64,000 nucleotides of DNA from Balneolaceae bacterium. GTDB taxonomy: Bacteria > Bacteroidota > Rhodothermia > Balneolales > Balneolaceae. The DNA lies in contig JAEPNO010000011.1 in NCBI GenBank assembly GCA_017643365.1, forward strand, positions 62,001-126,000, given 5' to 3'. Under the pieces are notes generated by a model. It searched no databases and was not told the origin of the DNA. It saw only the letters and a program-made list of their open reading frames with translations. Both the position numbers and the translations under genes were made by a program. Positions 9,228 through 18,299 of the stretch are shown piece by piece (positions within the stretch are counted from its first letter, which is position 1; the number at the start of each line of letters is the position of its first letter).

Positions 9228-10388
9228 CTACCGCTCGCTAATCGATACGTAAGGTTTGTTTTTCTCGCCAACGTAAAGTGCGCGAGGGCGAACCAATCGG
9301 TTGTTTTTAGCTTGCTCGATAAAGTGCCCAGTCCAACCGGAAATTCTACTCATTGCAAAAATACAAGTGAACAAGTCTGGCTGAATGCCCATCGAGTAAT
9401 ACACTGTTGCAGAGAAGAAATCCACATTTGGATCGATATTTTTCTCGCTTTTCATGGTGTTCAGCATATCCATCGACCACTTGTACATTCTTTCCTGGCC
9501 GGTTTCTTCACTGAGCTTTTTAGCCATTTTTTGCAAGTGATAAGCACGTGGGTCGAACACTTTGTACACACGGTGACCAAAGCCCATGATTTTCTCTTTT
9601 TTCTTCAACTTATCTTTGGTAAATGCAACGGCATCAGCGTTTTCACCTTGCTCAGCAAGTTCAAGCAAAGTATTCATAACAGCTGTATTAGCACCACCAT
9701 GTAAAGGTCCTTTAAGCGAGCCAATAGCACCGGTTACAGCAGAATACATGTCAGACATGGTGGCACAGATTGCACGGCACGTAAAGGTAGATGCATTCAT
9801 TCCATGCTCGGCATGCAGGATCAAGCAAAGGTCAAGAGTCTTTTCAGCTTGCTCTCCCGGACGTTCACCGTTTAACATATATAAAAAGTTGTAAGCGGTA
9901 CTTCCTTCAGATAGCGGAGCTACCATTTTCTCACCGCTACGAATGCGTGAAAATGCGGCAATAATTGTTGGCATTTTAGCCGTGATGTTAATCGCCTTTT
10001 CGTAAAAAGAATCGTCAGGTAAATCAATGTCCGACTCCGATAGCATTGACACTGCCGAACGCAGAACCGCCATTGGATTCGATTTTTTATTCACAGAGTG
10101 TAGATAATCGATAATAACTTGTGGTAATTCTCTGCGCGTTTGAAGCTTCTCCTGTAAAGCGTCTAATTCTTCTTGACTCGGTAGTCTATCGTTCCAAAGT
10201 AAAAAACAAACTTCTTCGAATGTGCTGTTTTCAGCGAGTTCATCGATGTTATATCCTTCGTAAATCAATTCCCCACTTTGTCCGTCAATACTGCTTTTAG
10301 TGGTAGAAAATGCAACAATACCCTCAAGTCCCTTATTAATGTAGGGGTATTTTGTTTCATCAAAGCCAGTGTGTAGGTCGTTAGACAT
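9228..10388 (-). CDS. gltA: Citrate synthase
   Basis: 386 aa; condenses acetyl-CoA with oxaloacetate at the entry of the TCA cycle. Family signatures are visible: GPLHGGANTAVM with catalytic His230, and GFGHRVYKVFDPRA with His272 and the arginine-containing substrate loop; the C-terminal NNRLVRPRALYVG is typical. The length of about 385 residues points to the short, dimeric type rather than the NADH-sensitive hexameric type with its longer N-terminus. A 2-methylcitrate synthase is possible, but no prpB or prpD gene is nearby. AAGGAA lies about 6 nt before the ATG as a plausible ribosome-binding site. Confidence 0.95.
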   Translation of the reverse strand: MSNDLHTGFDETKYPYINKGLEGIVAFSTTKSSIDGQSGELIYEGYNIDELAENSTFEEVCFLLWNDRLPSQEELDALQEKLQTRRELPQVIIDYLHSVNKKSNPMAVLRSAVSMLSESDIDLPDDSFYEKAINITAKMPTIIAAFSRIRSGEKMVAPLSEGSTAYNFLYMLNGERPGEQAEKTLDLCLILHAEHGMNASTFTCRAICATMSDMYSAVTGAIGSLKGPLHGGANTAVMNTLLELAEQGENADAVAFTKDKLKKKEKIMGFGHRVYKVFDPRAYHLQKMAKKLSEETGQERMYKWSMDMLNTMKSEKNIDPNVDFFSATVYYSMGIQPDLFTCIFAMSRISGWTGHFIEQAKNNRLVRPRALYVGEKNKPYVSISER

Positions 10389-10601
10389 CGTTTATTCCTT
10401 TAAATTTTTATAGTTCAATACAGGAGTTGTTCAGACAACAGGAATGCTTTTCTTGACCAAAAAATTTCCCGATTCCGATACTTTTCAAGAATTACAATTT
10501 ACATAAACAAGCGGAAAATATTAAACAGTAAAAAAGCGGTTTTACGCATTGAAACCTTAAGGATTAAGTGCCGTAATTTTTGCCTGATTTAAACAGATTT
10601 T

Positions 10602-11096
10602 ATGAGCTCATATCAGTTCGATTTACTCGGTGGATTACATTTTGCACCAGCACTTTTAGCCATGTTTTTTGGAGCATTCGTCTTATTCCGAAAAAAGGGC
10701 GGACCTATTCATATTAAAGCAGGGTATGCATATTCAGCAATGATGCTACTGCTAAACGTTTCAGCACTTCTAATTTACAAGCTGTTTGGCAAGTTTGGGC
10801 CGTTCCACATCGCAGCGGTGATTAGTTTAGTTACATTACTTGGGGGATTAATCCCCGCCTATCTGAGAAAACCCAAACATAATTGGCTCGAGTTTCACTA
10901 CGAATTTATGAATTGGTCGGTGATAGGATTGTACGCCGCTTTTTGGTCAGAAACCTTCAGTAGGTTTTTTCGATTTGCAGGCTTTTGGGTTTTGGTAGCC
11001 ACGGCAACGGCAATTACGGTAGCCGTTGGAGCTTACCTTCTAAAATCCCGTAAGAAAAAGATACTTGAGAAATATCAGTCGCTTGCGAGCGATTAA
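10602..11096 (+). CDS. DUF2306-like four-helix membrane protein
   Basis: 164 aa integral membrane protein with four predicted helices (about 8-27, 43-62, 70-88, 128-148) and a basic tail (KSRKKK). Histidines are near helix ends (GGLHFAPALLAM, GPIHIKAGYAYS, GPFHIAAVI), the arrangement expected of DUF2306-type predicted membrane proteins, where a haem- or metal-related role has been suspected but is not established. The stop overlaps the end of convergent mazG by 4 nt. Function unknown. Confidence 0.75.
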   Translation: MSSYQFDLLGGLHFAPALLAMFFGAFVLFRKKGGPIHIKAGYAYSAMMLLLNVSALLIYKLFGKFGPFHIAAVISLVTLLGGLIPAYLRKPKHNWLEFHYEFMNWSVIGLYAAFWSETFSRFFRFAGFWVLVATATAITVAVGAYLLKSRKKKILEKYQSLASD

Positions 11097-11857
11097 ATCT
11101 TCGATTTAGATGCTTCCCAGAATTTATCCATTTCTTCGAGGGTTGCTTCTTTTAAAGGCTTTCCTTCCTCTTTAAGTGATTGTTCAACAAATCGAAATCG
11201 GGATTCGAATTTTTTGTTGGTTAATCGGAGGCTGTCTTCTGCGGTCAGATCAAAAAACCGGGCAACATTAACCAGACTGAATAATAGATCGCCAAATTCA
11301 TCGGCTTGGTCTTCTTTCGATGAGGTCTCTAATGTTTGTTTAAACTCAGCCAGTTCTTCTTCTAATTTTGTCCAGGCCTGGCGCCACTCAGGCCAATCAA
11401 AGCCTACATTTGCTGCTTTTTCCTGCATCCGTTGTGCTCGAATTAATGCAGGAAGATGTGCGGGTAATCCGTCTAAAGTGCTTTTTTTGCCTTCTTTAAG
11501 TTTGATGTTCTCCCAGTTCTCGGCTACTTGATCTTCTCCATCTACCACTTGTTCCCCAAAAACATGTGGATGACGTGTTATAAGTTTATCCATCAGCGTG
11601 TAAATAACATCGCCTATATTAAACTCAGCCTTTTCATCGGCCATATTGGTATGGAAAACCACATGCAGGAGCAGATCGCCGAGCTCTTTCTTAAATTCGT
11701 TAAAATCCTGATTGTCGATGGCTTCAATAGCTTCATAAGCCTCTTCAATCAAATTATCTTTGATGCTCTCGTGCGTTTGCTTTCGATCCCATGGACATTC
11801 TTTTCTAAGGATGGAAACTAGTTCAACAAGATCTTCGAATTCGCGGCTGGGCTGCAT
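11093..11857 (-). CDS. mazG: Nucleoside triphosphate pyrophosphohydrolase MazG
   Basis: 254 aa. All-alpha NTP pyrophosphohydrolase that hydrolyses NTPs or dNTPs to the monophosphate and PPi, a house-cleaning and ppGpp-related activity. Two MazG domains are present. The first has the metal-binding E-E-x-x-E...E-x-x-D pattern (IEEAYEAIEAI, then KKELGDLLLHVVFH); the second, around DQADEFGDLLFSLVNVARF, retains an E..D pair. ECPWDRKQTHESIK is the family N-terminal signature. It is minus-strand, 81 nt after the amidotransferase-like gene, with a heptamer repeat between them. Confidence 0.95.
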   Translation of the reverse strand: MQPSREFEDLVELVSILRKECPWDRKQTHESIKDNLIEEAYEAIEAIDNQDFNEFKKELGDLLLHVVFHTNMADEKAEFNIGDVIYTLMDKLITRHPHVFGEQVVDGEDQVAENWENIKLKEGKKSTLDGLPAHLPALIRAQRMQEKAANVGFDWPEWRQAWTKLEEELAEFKQTLETSSKEDQADEFGDLLFSLVNVARFFDLTAEDSLRLTNKKFESRFRFVEQSLKEEGKPLKEATLEEMDKFWEASKSKI

Positions 11858-11858
11858 T

Positions 11859-11936
11859 AAATTTAAAATTAAAGATTCAAAATTTAAGATTAACTGAAGA
11901 TAGCATTCTTAATTTTTCATTTTGAATTTTAAATTA
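11859..11936. repeat. Paired, inverted heptamer-period arrays
   Basis: Left array 11859-11893 reads AAATTTA, AAATTAA, AGATTCA, AAATTTA, AGATTAA; right array 11909-11936 reads TTAATTT, TTCATTT, TGAATTT, TAAATTA, the same kind of heptamer on the opposite strand. About 15 nt separate them, so the transcript could fold into a long AU-rich stem. It fills almost the whole gap between two minus-strand genes. Confidence 0.7.
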
Positions 11937-11938
11937 GC

Positions 11939-13204
11939 CTACGTTTTTCTCTTTTTCTTTTTGGCAGCAGGGAAGAGGATGTTATTCAATATCAATCGAT
12001 AGCCCGGGCTGTTTGGATGTAGTGCTAAATCAGTGGGAGGATCATTCACTCGGTGCGTATAGTCTTCAGGATCATGACCGGCATAAAACGTAAAGGTTCC
12101 ATTACCATAATTCCCATGTAGGTATTTAACCTGTTCACGTCCGGGAGCTTCAGCCAAAACCACTACCGATGATTTTACTTTTTCGGTGCGAAAGGCTGTT
12201 GTTTGCCCATAAAATCCTTTGATACTGCTCACATGGTTTTGTGTAAGCATAGTTGGCACAGGATCCCATTTCGCAGAAAACTCAAACAGCGTGAAGAAAT
12301 CTAAACTTTCATCCACCTCACGAATCGCAACAGGAACATCCACATCAGCGTGCTCGTATTGGTAAGGACTTAATTCAATATTGAAATCCTTAAAAGCGAA
12401 AGTCTTGGCATAATCCAATAACTCATGTGCATTGGGATCAACAGGATCACCATCAAAAGGAGAGGGCGCGATATCGATATTTTCAGCGGCTAGGGCAATA
12501 TCAAAAGTGTCGGTTCCGGAACACATCGCAAATAAAAATCCGCCATTGCCCACATATCGTTTTATTTCTCGGGCTACCGCTTTTTTCTGTTCACTAACCT
12601 TAGCAAAACCCAGCTCAGCGGCCATAGCTTCCATTTGCCGAACCTGAGTGATATACCACGGCGTGTTACGGTAATTACCCCAAAACTTCCCGTATTGCCC
12701 CGTAAAATCCTCGTGATGAAGATGCAGCCAATCATACTGATCCAATTCGCCGGCAAGTACTTCGATATCCCAAATCTTTTCATATTCTACCTCGGCGTAG
12801 GTGAGTGCCAGGGTAACGGCGTCATCCCAAGGCAGCGCCTGATCGGGCGTGTAAACGGCGATTTTAGGAGCTTTTTCCAGATTTACCACCGATGTATTAG
12901 CGCCCGGAGATTCCACTTGGTTTACGATGGTAAGCGCTTCGGATGAGCTAACTGTCTGCAAAGTAACATTGCGCAAGCGTGCTTTTCGAATGATGTCATT
13001 CTCGGCAACTATTAAAAACGAACCACCACGATAATTCAACAACCATTTTGCTTTAAAACCATCCTGAATGTGATTAAAAACCACACCGTAGGCTTTCAAG
13101 TGATCGGTTTGGGATGCATCCATAGGGATGAGCACCTGTTGTTGTGCTTGAATTAAATTCGGCGAAAGAAAAACAAGGAGTACAAATACTATTCGCTTCA
13201 TCAT
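11939..13204 (-). CDS. Exported protein with a class I amidotransferase-like fold (family often mislabelled asparagine synthetase B)
   Basis: About 421 aa from MMKRIVFVLLVFLSPNLIQAQ, a signal peptide. The start is 13204 (or the next ATG, 13201), 1 nt after the stop of the upstream TPR gene; the longer frame to 13267 lies inside that gene. The centre (KIAVYTPDQALPWDDAV, WLHLHHEDFTGQYGKFWG, GGFLFAMCSGTDTFDIAL) looks like a flavodoxin-like/GATase1 fold in which FAMCSG resembles the nucleophile elbow. The AsnB name given to such proteins in FCB genomes has no visible basis, because there is no ATP-binding synthetase domain. The C-terminus is basic (AAKKKKRKT). An envelope location follows from the signal; the activity is unknown. 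Confidence 0.75.
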   Translation of the reverse strand: MMKRIVFVLLVFLSPNLIQAQQQVLIPMDASQTDHLKAYGVVFNHIQDGFKAKWLLNYRGGSFLIVAENDIIRKARLRNVTLQTVSSSEALTIVNQVESPGANTSVVNLEKAPKIAVYTPDQALPWDDAVTLALTYAEVEYEKIWDIEVLAGELDQYDWLHLHHEDFTGQYGKFWGNYRNTPWYITQVRQMEAMAAELGFAKVSEQKKAVAREIKRYVGNGGFLFAMCSGTDTFDIALAAENIDIAPSPFDGDPVDPNAHELLDYAKTFAFKDFNIELSPYQYEHADVDVPVAIREVDESLDFFTLFEFSAKWDPVPTMLTQNHVSSIKGFYGQTTAFRTEKVKSSVVVLAEAPGREQVKYLHGNYGNGTFTFYAGHDPEDYTHRVNDPPTDLALHPNSPGYRLILNNILFPAAKKKKRKT

Positions 13205-13205
13205 A

Positions 13206-15128
13206 TTAAGAAGGTGTTTTTGGGAGTGATTGTAAACGTTGGCGAGCATAAGGGGCATAAAATCCATCCGGATATTCTAAAATAATTTGCTCGTACAATT
13301 CAGTACTGGTTATTACTGGAACTTCTCTTGTGCACGTTGTACTGAAAAAACATAGAGCTGCTGATTGAACCGAAACAGAATCAGAACTGATGGGATATCC
13401 ACCAAAGGATTCTGATTTACGAGCTCGTATCCAGAGTAAATCTTCACGCAAAGGAGTATCAGCCCCTGAATCGAGAAATTCATTTAAGTGCTTTACAAAA
13501 TCGGGATTAGTGCCGTCAGAATAGTCAGCTATGGCGAGCAAAATATCGTCTTTAAAGATGGTTTCAGGGAATTGATCCAAGAAATCCAGCATGTTATTAA
13601 AGTTGTAATCATAGGGATTCGATTGCAGCTCTTTAATTCCGCTAGCAAATAAAGATAGTTCGGTATTTGTGGAATCTATGTTAGAGCCTTCTTGAAGCCA
13701 CAGTCGAAGTTGAAGAGCATCGTTGGCATAGTACGAAGTGTTTTTACGACCCAGCGTTTTTAGCTGGATGGTGGCAAATTCAAAATCACCGGCAAAAAAA
13801 TCTGTGAGTGCCAAAAAGTAGCGAGTTTTTTCGGCTAGCTCTCCGGTTCCTGCTTTTCGATTAGCTCGTGTAAAACTAACGCGTGCTTGTGTGAAAGCAT
13901 TATCATGCAGATAAATACGCCCATCCAGATAATCGGCTTGTGCAGATTCCTGCATATTCGGAAATGCTTTCAATTGAACGATGGCATTTTTCGCTTCTTT
14001 CACGTCATAAACATGATCCAAACTAAGTTCAGCTTTACGTAAGTAAACACGGTCTAAGTCGCGATAATTAGGAGCAGTGTTGATCAAAGTATCCAGATAA
14101 GCAATAGATTGATCGAACAACCGAATGCTTTTAAAGTCCTCATCAAGGTTGTAATCTTGCAAGTATTTTCCCCAGCGAGCATAAACATCGGCTAACTTTT
14201 CGTAAGCCATCCATTTGATGTTTCCGACAGAATTTTTTCGATAATAATCGAAGGCATTGGCAGCCAACTGGTATTGGTTATTATCGGCAAGTTGGCCACC
14301 AACCAAATCTAATGCATAATTGTAATCGGAAGTTATTTCTTCGTATTTAAGTGCAGTAGCAAAGGCGCGGCGGTACAATTGGTTCTCGAATAACAACCAA
14401 ATTTGTAACCTGAACAACTCGTAATAAGCAGGATGGGTGACGGCCATATCCTGAAGTTTGAATTCCAGTTCAGCAATGCTGTCATCAAATAAAAGGGGAT
14501 CGTTATAGCGAATTAGCAGCCGTTTAAATAAACCGGATTGATTTGGCTGATCGGCAATAAATTCCAACCATTCGCCAACTGCTTCTTGATAACGACCGGC
14601 TTGCATGTACACATTTGGTATGTCTGTTCTAAAAAGATCCTCGTTATCAAACACTACGCGTGCCTTCTTGTACACTTCGATGGCTTTATCGAACTCCCGA
14701 CGCTCAGCCATTGCATTGGCCGTATTAATATACAACTGCAGCATATCGGGATAGCTATTCAGGTTTTGTTGCCAAATAGTGTATGCGCGAGTGGTATCAC
14801 CTTTAAGGTGGTAGAGCCTTCCTGATAAGATGTTCGTCAGCCCAATATTTCTGTTTTCGTTCAGGCCTTTATTTACAATCGACATTGCCCGGTCGTATTG
14901 TTTCAGTTGGATGTGGCTTTCTACCAGCCGTTCCATAAATAAATAAACCTGCGGTTGTTGATTGTACAGACTTTGCAGGATGGGAATAGCTTCTTCGTAA
15001 CGTTGCTGCTGCATCAAACTCGTAGCAATCTGGAAGGAGTTATCCGATTGCGCCTGTACGTTTTGTAAGGGCATCAGCAAAAAGGCTGATACAAAAATGA
15101 GGATAAAATTTGATAATGCTTTGTTCAC
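13206..15128 (-). CDS. Exported TPR-repeat protein
   Basis: 640 aa. Signal peptide MNKALSNFILIFVSAFLLMPLQNVQAQ, then tandem tetratricopeptide repeats across most of the length (for example residues 31-64, RYEEAIPILQSLYNQQP, and 146-180, REFDKAIEVYKKARV). A C-terminal domain ends YPDGFYAPYARQRLQSL, a TPR-like helix pair common at the end of periplasmic scaffold proteins. It overlaps the end of maf by 4 nt (ATGA) and is followed after 1 nt by the amidotransferase-like gene, so the three are translationally coupled. A role as a periplasmic assembly or scaffold protein is inferred only from the fold. Confidence 0.85.
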   Translation of the reverse strand: MNKALSNFILIFVSAFLLMPLQNVQAQSDNSFQIATSLMQQQRYEEAIPILQSLYNQQPQVYLFMERLVESHIQLKQYDRAMSIVNKGLNENRNIGLTNILSGRLYHLKGDTTRAYTIWQQNLNSYPDMLQLYINTANAMAERREFDKAIEVYKKARVVFDNEDLFRTDIPNVYMQAGRYQEAVGEWLEFIADQPNQSGLFKRLLIRYNDPLLFDDSIAELEFKLQDMAVTHPAYYELFRLQIWLLFENQLYRRAFATALKYEEITSDYNYALDLVGGQLADNNQYQLAANAFDYYRKNSVGNIKWMAYEKLADVYARWGKYLQDYNLDEDFKSIRLFDQSIAYLDTLINTAPNYRDLDRVYLRKAELSLDHVYDVKEAKNAIVQLKAFPNMQESAQADYLDGRIYLHDNAFTQARVSFTRANRKAGTGELAEKTRYFLALTDFFAGDFEFATIQLKTLGRKNTSYYANDALQLRLWLQEGSNIDSTNTELSLFASGIKELQSNPYDYNFNNMLDFLDQFPETIFKDDILLAIADYSDGTNPDFVKHLNEFLDSGADTPLREDLLWIRARKSESFGGYPISSDSVSVQSAALCFFSTTCTREVPVITSTELYEQIILEYPDGFYAPYARQRLQSLPKTPS

Positions 15129-15718
15129 GTAGTAAAAACTTGTGGTTCAAATTCTTTCATTTCGCGATAAAATCTATTTAGTGGAAAACCAACCACGTTA
15201 TAAAAATCACCTTCTATTTTCTCAACAAAAACCGAGCCCCAATCATCTTGAATACCATAAGATCCTGCTTTGTCCATAGGGCTTCCACCGGCAACATAAC
15301 TTTCTATTTCAGGAATACTCAATTCGCTAAAGGTAACGATAGTTTCTTCAACAAAAGTATGGGATTTCACCACCTCTGCTTGCCCATTGGTAGTAACTAA
15401 AGCAACGCCTGTAAATACAGAATGCTGCCGCCCACTTAATGAATTAAGCATATCGATGGCATTGCGTTCATTTTCGGGTTTTCCCAGAATTTGGCCATCT
15501 AATACTACAATGGTATCCGATCCGATCACCAAAGAATTTGCACATCGAGAAGAAACTTCTTCAGCTTTTTGAAGCGACAAACTTGAAACAACTTCAACCG
15601 GATTGTTTGAAGTAATAATCTCTTCGCAAGTGCTAGGTTTCACATCGAATGTTAATCCTAGTTGTGAAAGTAATTTTTTACGGCGCGGACTTTGAGAAGC
15701 CAATACAATTTTTAGCAT
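15125..15718 (-). CDS. maf: Maf family nucleotide pyrophosphatase
   Basis: 197 aa. It hydrolyses non-canonical or methylated nucleoside triphosphates to monophosphates in the cytoplasm. The N-terminal LASQSPRRKKLLSQLG is the Maf signature; VIGSDTIVVLDGQILGKP carries the catalytic/metal Asp region, and GSPMDKAGSYGIQDDWGSVF is the conserved second motif with Asp and Lys. FYNVVGFPLNRF closes the domain. The second motif has D-K-A-G as in dTTP/UTP-type enzymes (YhdE-like), but substrate choice is not certain. First gene of a three-gene minus-strand operon. Confidence 0.95.
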   Translation of the reverse strand: MLKIVLASQSPRRKKLLSQLGLTFDVKPSTCEEIITSNNPVEVVSSLSLQKAEEVSSRCANSLVIGSDTIVVLDGQILGKPENERNAIDMLNSLSGRQHSVFTGVALVTTNGQAEVVKSHTFVEETIVTFSELSIPEIESYVAGGSPMDKAGSYGIQDDWGSVFVEKIEGDFYNVVGFPLNRFYREMKEFEPQVFTT

Positions 15719-15812
15719 ACAGGGTACGTCTCTCCTTTGGAGTTGTTTAATAATTAAATAACTTCAGAAACCGTTTCAAACCTAAATTTCGTAAAGTAGT
15801 TTTAAAGTTAAC

Positions 15813-16055
15813 ATGCCAAAAGCAAAACAAGCTACCGATTCTAAACCAATGTTTTTCTCTGCGTTCAATTATCGATTAATTGGGTTAGCAGTACTATTAA
15901 TTGTGGGTGGTTTTACGGCCATGCTTATGGAAAATGAAGTAAAAGGATTCATTTCACTTTATGTTTCACCAATTGTGATCATGATTGGTTATGTAGTTGT
16001 AATTTTTGCCATTATGAAACACGATCGGGTTGAAGAAGACCCCGAAAACAACTGA
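15813..16055 (+). CDS. DUF3098 small membrane protein
   Basis: 80 aa with two transmembrane helices (about 20-40 and 49-68) and a charged C-terminus (HDRVEEDPENN). FNYRLIGLAVLLIVGGFTAML followed by a second helix after YVSPIVIMIGYVVVI is the DUF3098 pattern, a family almost confined to Bacteroidota and relatives and often found near ftsX or uppP. Here it is 8 nt before a DUF92 gene. Function unknown. Confidence 0.85.
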   Translation: MPKAKQATDSKPMFFSAFNYRLIGLAVLLIVGGFTAMLMENEVKGFISLYVSPIVIMIGYVVVIFAIMKHDRVEEDPENN

Positions 16056-16063
16056 GTACGATT

Positions 16064-16885
16064 GTGCTCGACCGCCAACTAAATATTTTATTCTTCTTTG
16101 CTACCATTTTTGTTTTTCTGCTCTTTTCTGAAGGGTATGAGCAAACCAGATTCTTTGTCGCGGTAGTATTATCCATCTTTTTTGTGTGGTTAGCCTTCAT
16201 TCTAAATTGGCTAACTCTGGATGGCTCCATTTCTGCTTTTTTATTTGGAGTAATTGCTCTTGGGTTTGGCGGCTTGTCGGCTGCCACCATTGTATTAGTG
16301 TTTTTTATCACTTCGTCGTTACTCTCAAAAAGCGAAAAAAACGACGATTTATTCACGATTCCTTTTCGGCGTGATGGCATACAGGTGTGGTCGAATGGCT
16401 TCTGGTTTGCATTCTGGTTAATTCTCTGGTTCACAACCGATGCTTTGATTTTCGAAGTTGCAGCTGTAAGCAGTATTGCATTTTCTACAGCTGATACCTG
16501 GTCTTCTGAAATTGGTGGAAAACGTATAAAAGGAGCAACCTGGCTTATCGGAACCTTCGAAAAAACAGAACCGGGCGTTGATGGCGGCATTAGCTTTGCC
16601 GGTTCGGTAGCATCATTTTTAGGAGCAATATTAATTGCAGTAATCTACTGGGCGTTTAATTCAGATTTATCTTTTGGGATGATGGTTATTATTGTAACAT
16701 CGGGTTTATTAGGCAGTTTAATCGATTCATTGCTTGGAACATACGTGCAAGGTTCGATGCTTTCTAAAAACATTACGGTGCTGTTCAACCATCAAATAAC
16801 TATTTTCGATAACAATACAACAAATTGGGTTTCAGCAGGTAGTGCGTCTTTGCTGGCAATTTGTATCTTCTTGTTTGCTTTTTGA
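16064..16885 (+). CDS. DUF92/TMEM19 family membrane protein
   Basis: 273 aa, about seven transmembrane helices. The DUF92 core is clear: FSTADTWSSEIGGKRIKGATWL, then EPGVDGGISFAGSVAS and GSLIDSLLGTYVQ. Some plant members act as phytyl-phosphate kinases; no such activity is established for the bacterial ones. The start is GTG at 16064 (codons GTG CTC GAC CGC), since no ATG exists between the preceding stop and the conserved region. It lies 8 nt after the DUF3098 gene, probably co-transcribed with it and with the symporter that follows after 26 nt. Confidence 0.85.
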   Translation: MLDRQLNILFFFATIFVFLLFSEGYEQTRFFVAVVLSIFFVWLAFILNWLTLDGSISAFLFGVIALGFGGLSAATIVLVFFITSSLLSKSEKNDDLFTIPFRRDGIQVWSNGFWFAFWLILWFTTDALIFEVAAVSSIAFSTADTWSSEIGGKRIKGATWLIGTFEKTEPGVDGGISFAGSVASFLGAILIAVIYWAFNSDLSFGMMVIIVTSGLLGSLIDSLLGTYVQGSMLSKNITVLFNHQITIFDNNTTNWVSAGSASLLAICIFLFAF

Positions 16886-16911
16886 CAATCATAAATCAAT
16901 AAATTAATTGT

Positions 16912-18216
16912 ATGTGGTATAAAAAATTACACTGGCAAATTGTAATAGGACTTATTCTAGGTCTCGTTTATGGATTAATATCCAGTGTAGCCGGGCTTAA
17001 CGATTTTACTATCGAATACATCAAGCCGTTCGGTACCATATTCATCACGCTATTAAAATTAATTGCCGTTCCTTTGGTTTTGGCGTCGTTAGTTGCCGGT
17101 GTCACCAGTTTAAATGATACCACCAAACTGTCGAGAATGGGTGGTAAAACGGTGCTGATCTACCTTTGTACAACATTATTTGCTGTCTCCATAGGTTTAT
17201 TAGTAGTAAATGTTGCTCAACCGGGGAAAACGTTACCGGAAGAAACCAGAATCAGTTTACAAGAAACCTACAGCGATTCGATTGAGGATCGGGAACAATC
17301 GGCCAAAGCAGTGAAAGAGCGTGGTAATCTCGATATTTTGGTTAATATCGTTCCCGATAACTTCTTTGCATCAGCTTCCAACAACTCAAACATGCTCCAG
17401 GTTGTATTTGTTGCAATTCTTTTAGGGATAGGGATCATTCATCTTGGTGGTGAAAAGGGCAAATTATTGGTTAATGTGTTTGATGCCTTTAACGACGTGA
17501 TCATATTGATTGTAGATCTGATCATGAAAACCGCACCATACGGTGTCTTTGCATTGATGGCTGGATTAATTGTAGATCTTGCCGGCGATGATTTAGGTAA
17601 AGCAATTGAACTTTTAAGTGCTTTGGGGCTATACAGTATTACTTTAATTGTGGCATTACTACTTCATATTTTCATTGTGTATGCTAGCATGTTTAAGTAT
17701 TTCAGTAAAGGCAAAATGAGTTTATTTCAGTTTTTCAAAGCTATTCAACCGGCTATGTTACTCGGTTTTAGTACCAGCTCAAGTTCTGCTACCTTACCTG
17801 TTACGCTCGAACGTGTTGAGAAAAATTTGGGCGTTGATGAAGAAGTTGCCAGTTTTGTGCTCCCTGTAGGGGCAACCATCAACATGGATGGAACCAGTGC
17901 TTATCAAGCAGTAGCGGCGGTGTTTATTGCTCAGGCTTTAGGGCTTGATTTAAGTTTTACTCAACAGCTTATGATTGTATTAACAGCAACTGCGGCTTCG
18001 GTAGGAGCTGCCGGTGTACCGGGCGCAGGAATTGTAATGTTGGTGGTGGTTTTGGAATCCATCAATGTACCAACTGCCGGTATCGCATTAATTCTTGGAG
18101 TAGATAGAATTTTGGACATGTGCCGAACGGTAGTAAATATTACCGGAGATGCTGCCGTATCGTATGCTGTTGCCGCATCGGAAGGGAAATTACACGAGCC
18201 AAATTTTGAAGATTAA
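16912..18216 (+). CDS. Dicarboxylate/amino acid:cation symporter (SDF/DAACS family)
   Basis: 434 aa inner-membrane secondary transporter, homologous to GltP/GltPh, taking up glutamate, aspartate or C4-dicarboxylates with Na+ or H+. Family signatures: the serine-rich re-entrant loop GFSTSSSSATLPVT, the cation-site motif NMDGTSAYQAVAAVF in TM7, the second hairpin AAGVPGAGIVMLVVVLE, and LGVDRILDMCRTVVNITGDA in TM8 with the Asp and Arg that define substrate side-chain choice. An Arg at DMCRT is typical of acidic amino-acid or dicarboxylate carriers. It is preceded by DUF92 on the same strand. Confidence 0.92.
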   Translation: MWYKKLHWQIVIGLILGLVYGLISSVAGLNDFTIEYIKPFGTIFITLLKLIAVPLVLASLVAGVTSLNDTTKLSRMGGKTVLIYLCTTLFAVSIGLLVVNVAQPGKTLPEETRISLQETYSDSIEDREQSAKAVKERGNLDILVNIVPDNFFASASNNSNMLQVVFVAILLGIGIIHLGGEKGKLLVNVFDAFNDVIILIVDLIMKTAPYGVFALMAGLIVDLAGDDLGKAIELLSALGLYSITLIVALLLHIFIVYASMFKYFSKGKMSLFQFFKAIQPAMLLGFSTSSSSATLPVTLERVEKNLGVDEEVASFVLPVGATINMDGTSAYQAVAAVFIAQALGLDLSFTQQLMIVLTATAASVGAAGVPGAGIVMLVVVLESINVPTAGIALILGVDRILDMCRTVVNITGDAAVSYAVAASEGKLHEPNFED

Positions 18217-18299
18217 AATTTCGATATTCAAAAGAATTAATATGGCATTTTGCAGAATTAGCCGTTAATTCTAATACTCTCTATCGCAATAATTTGCCT

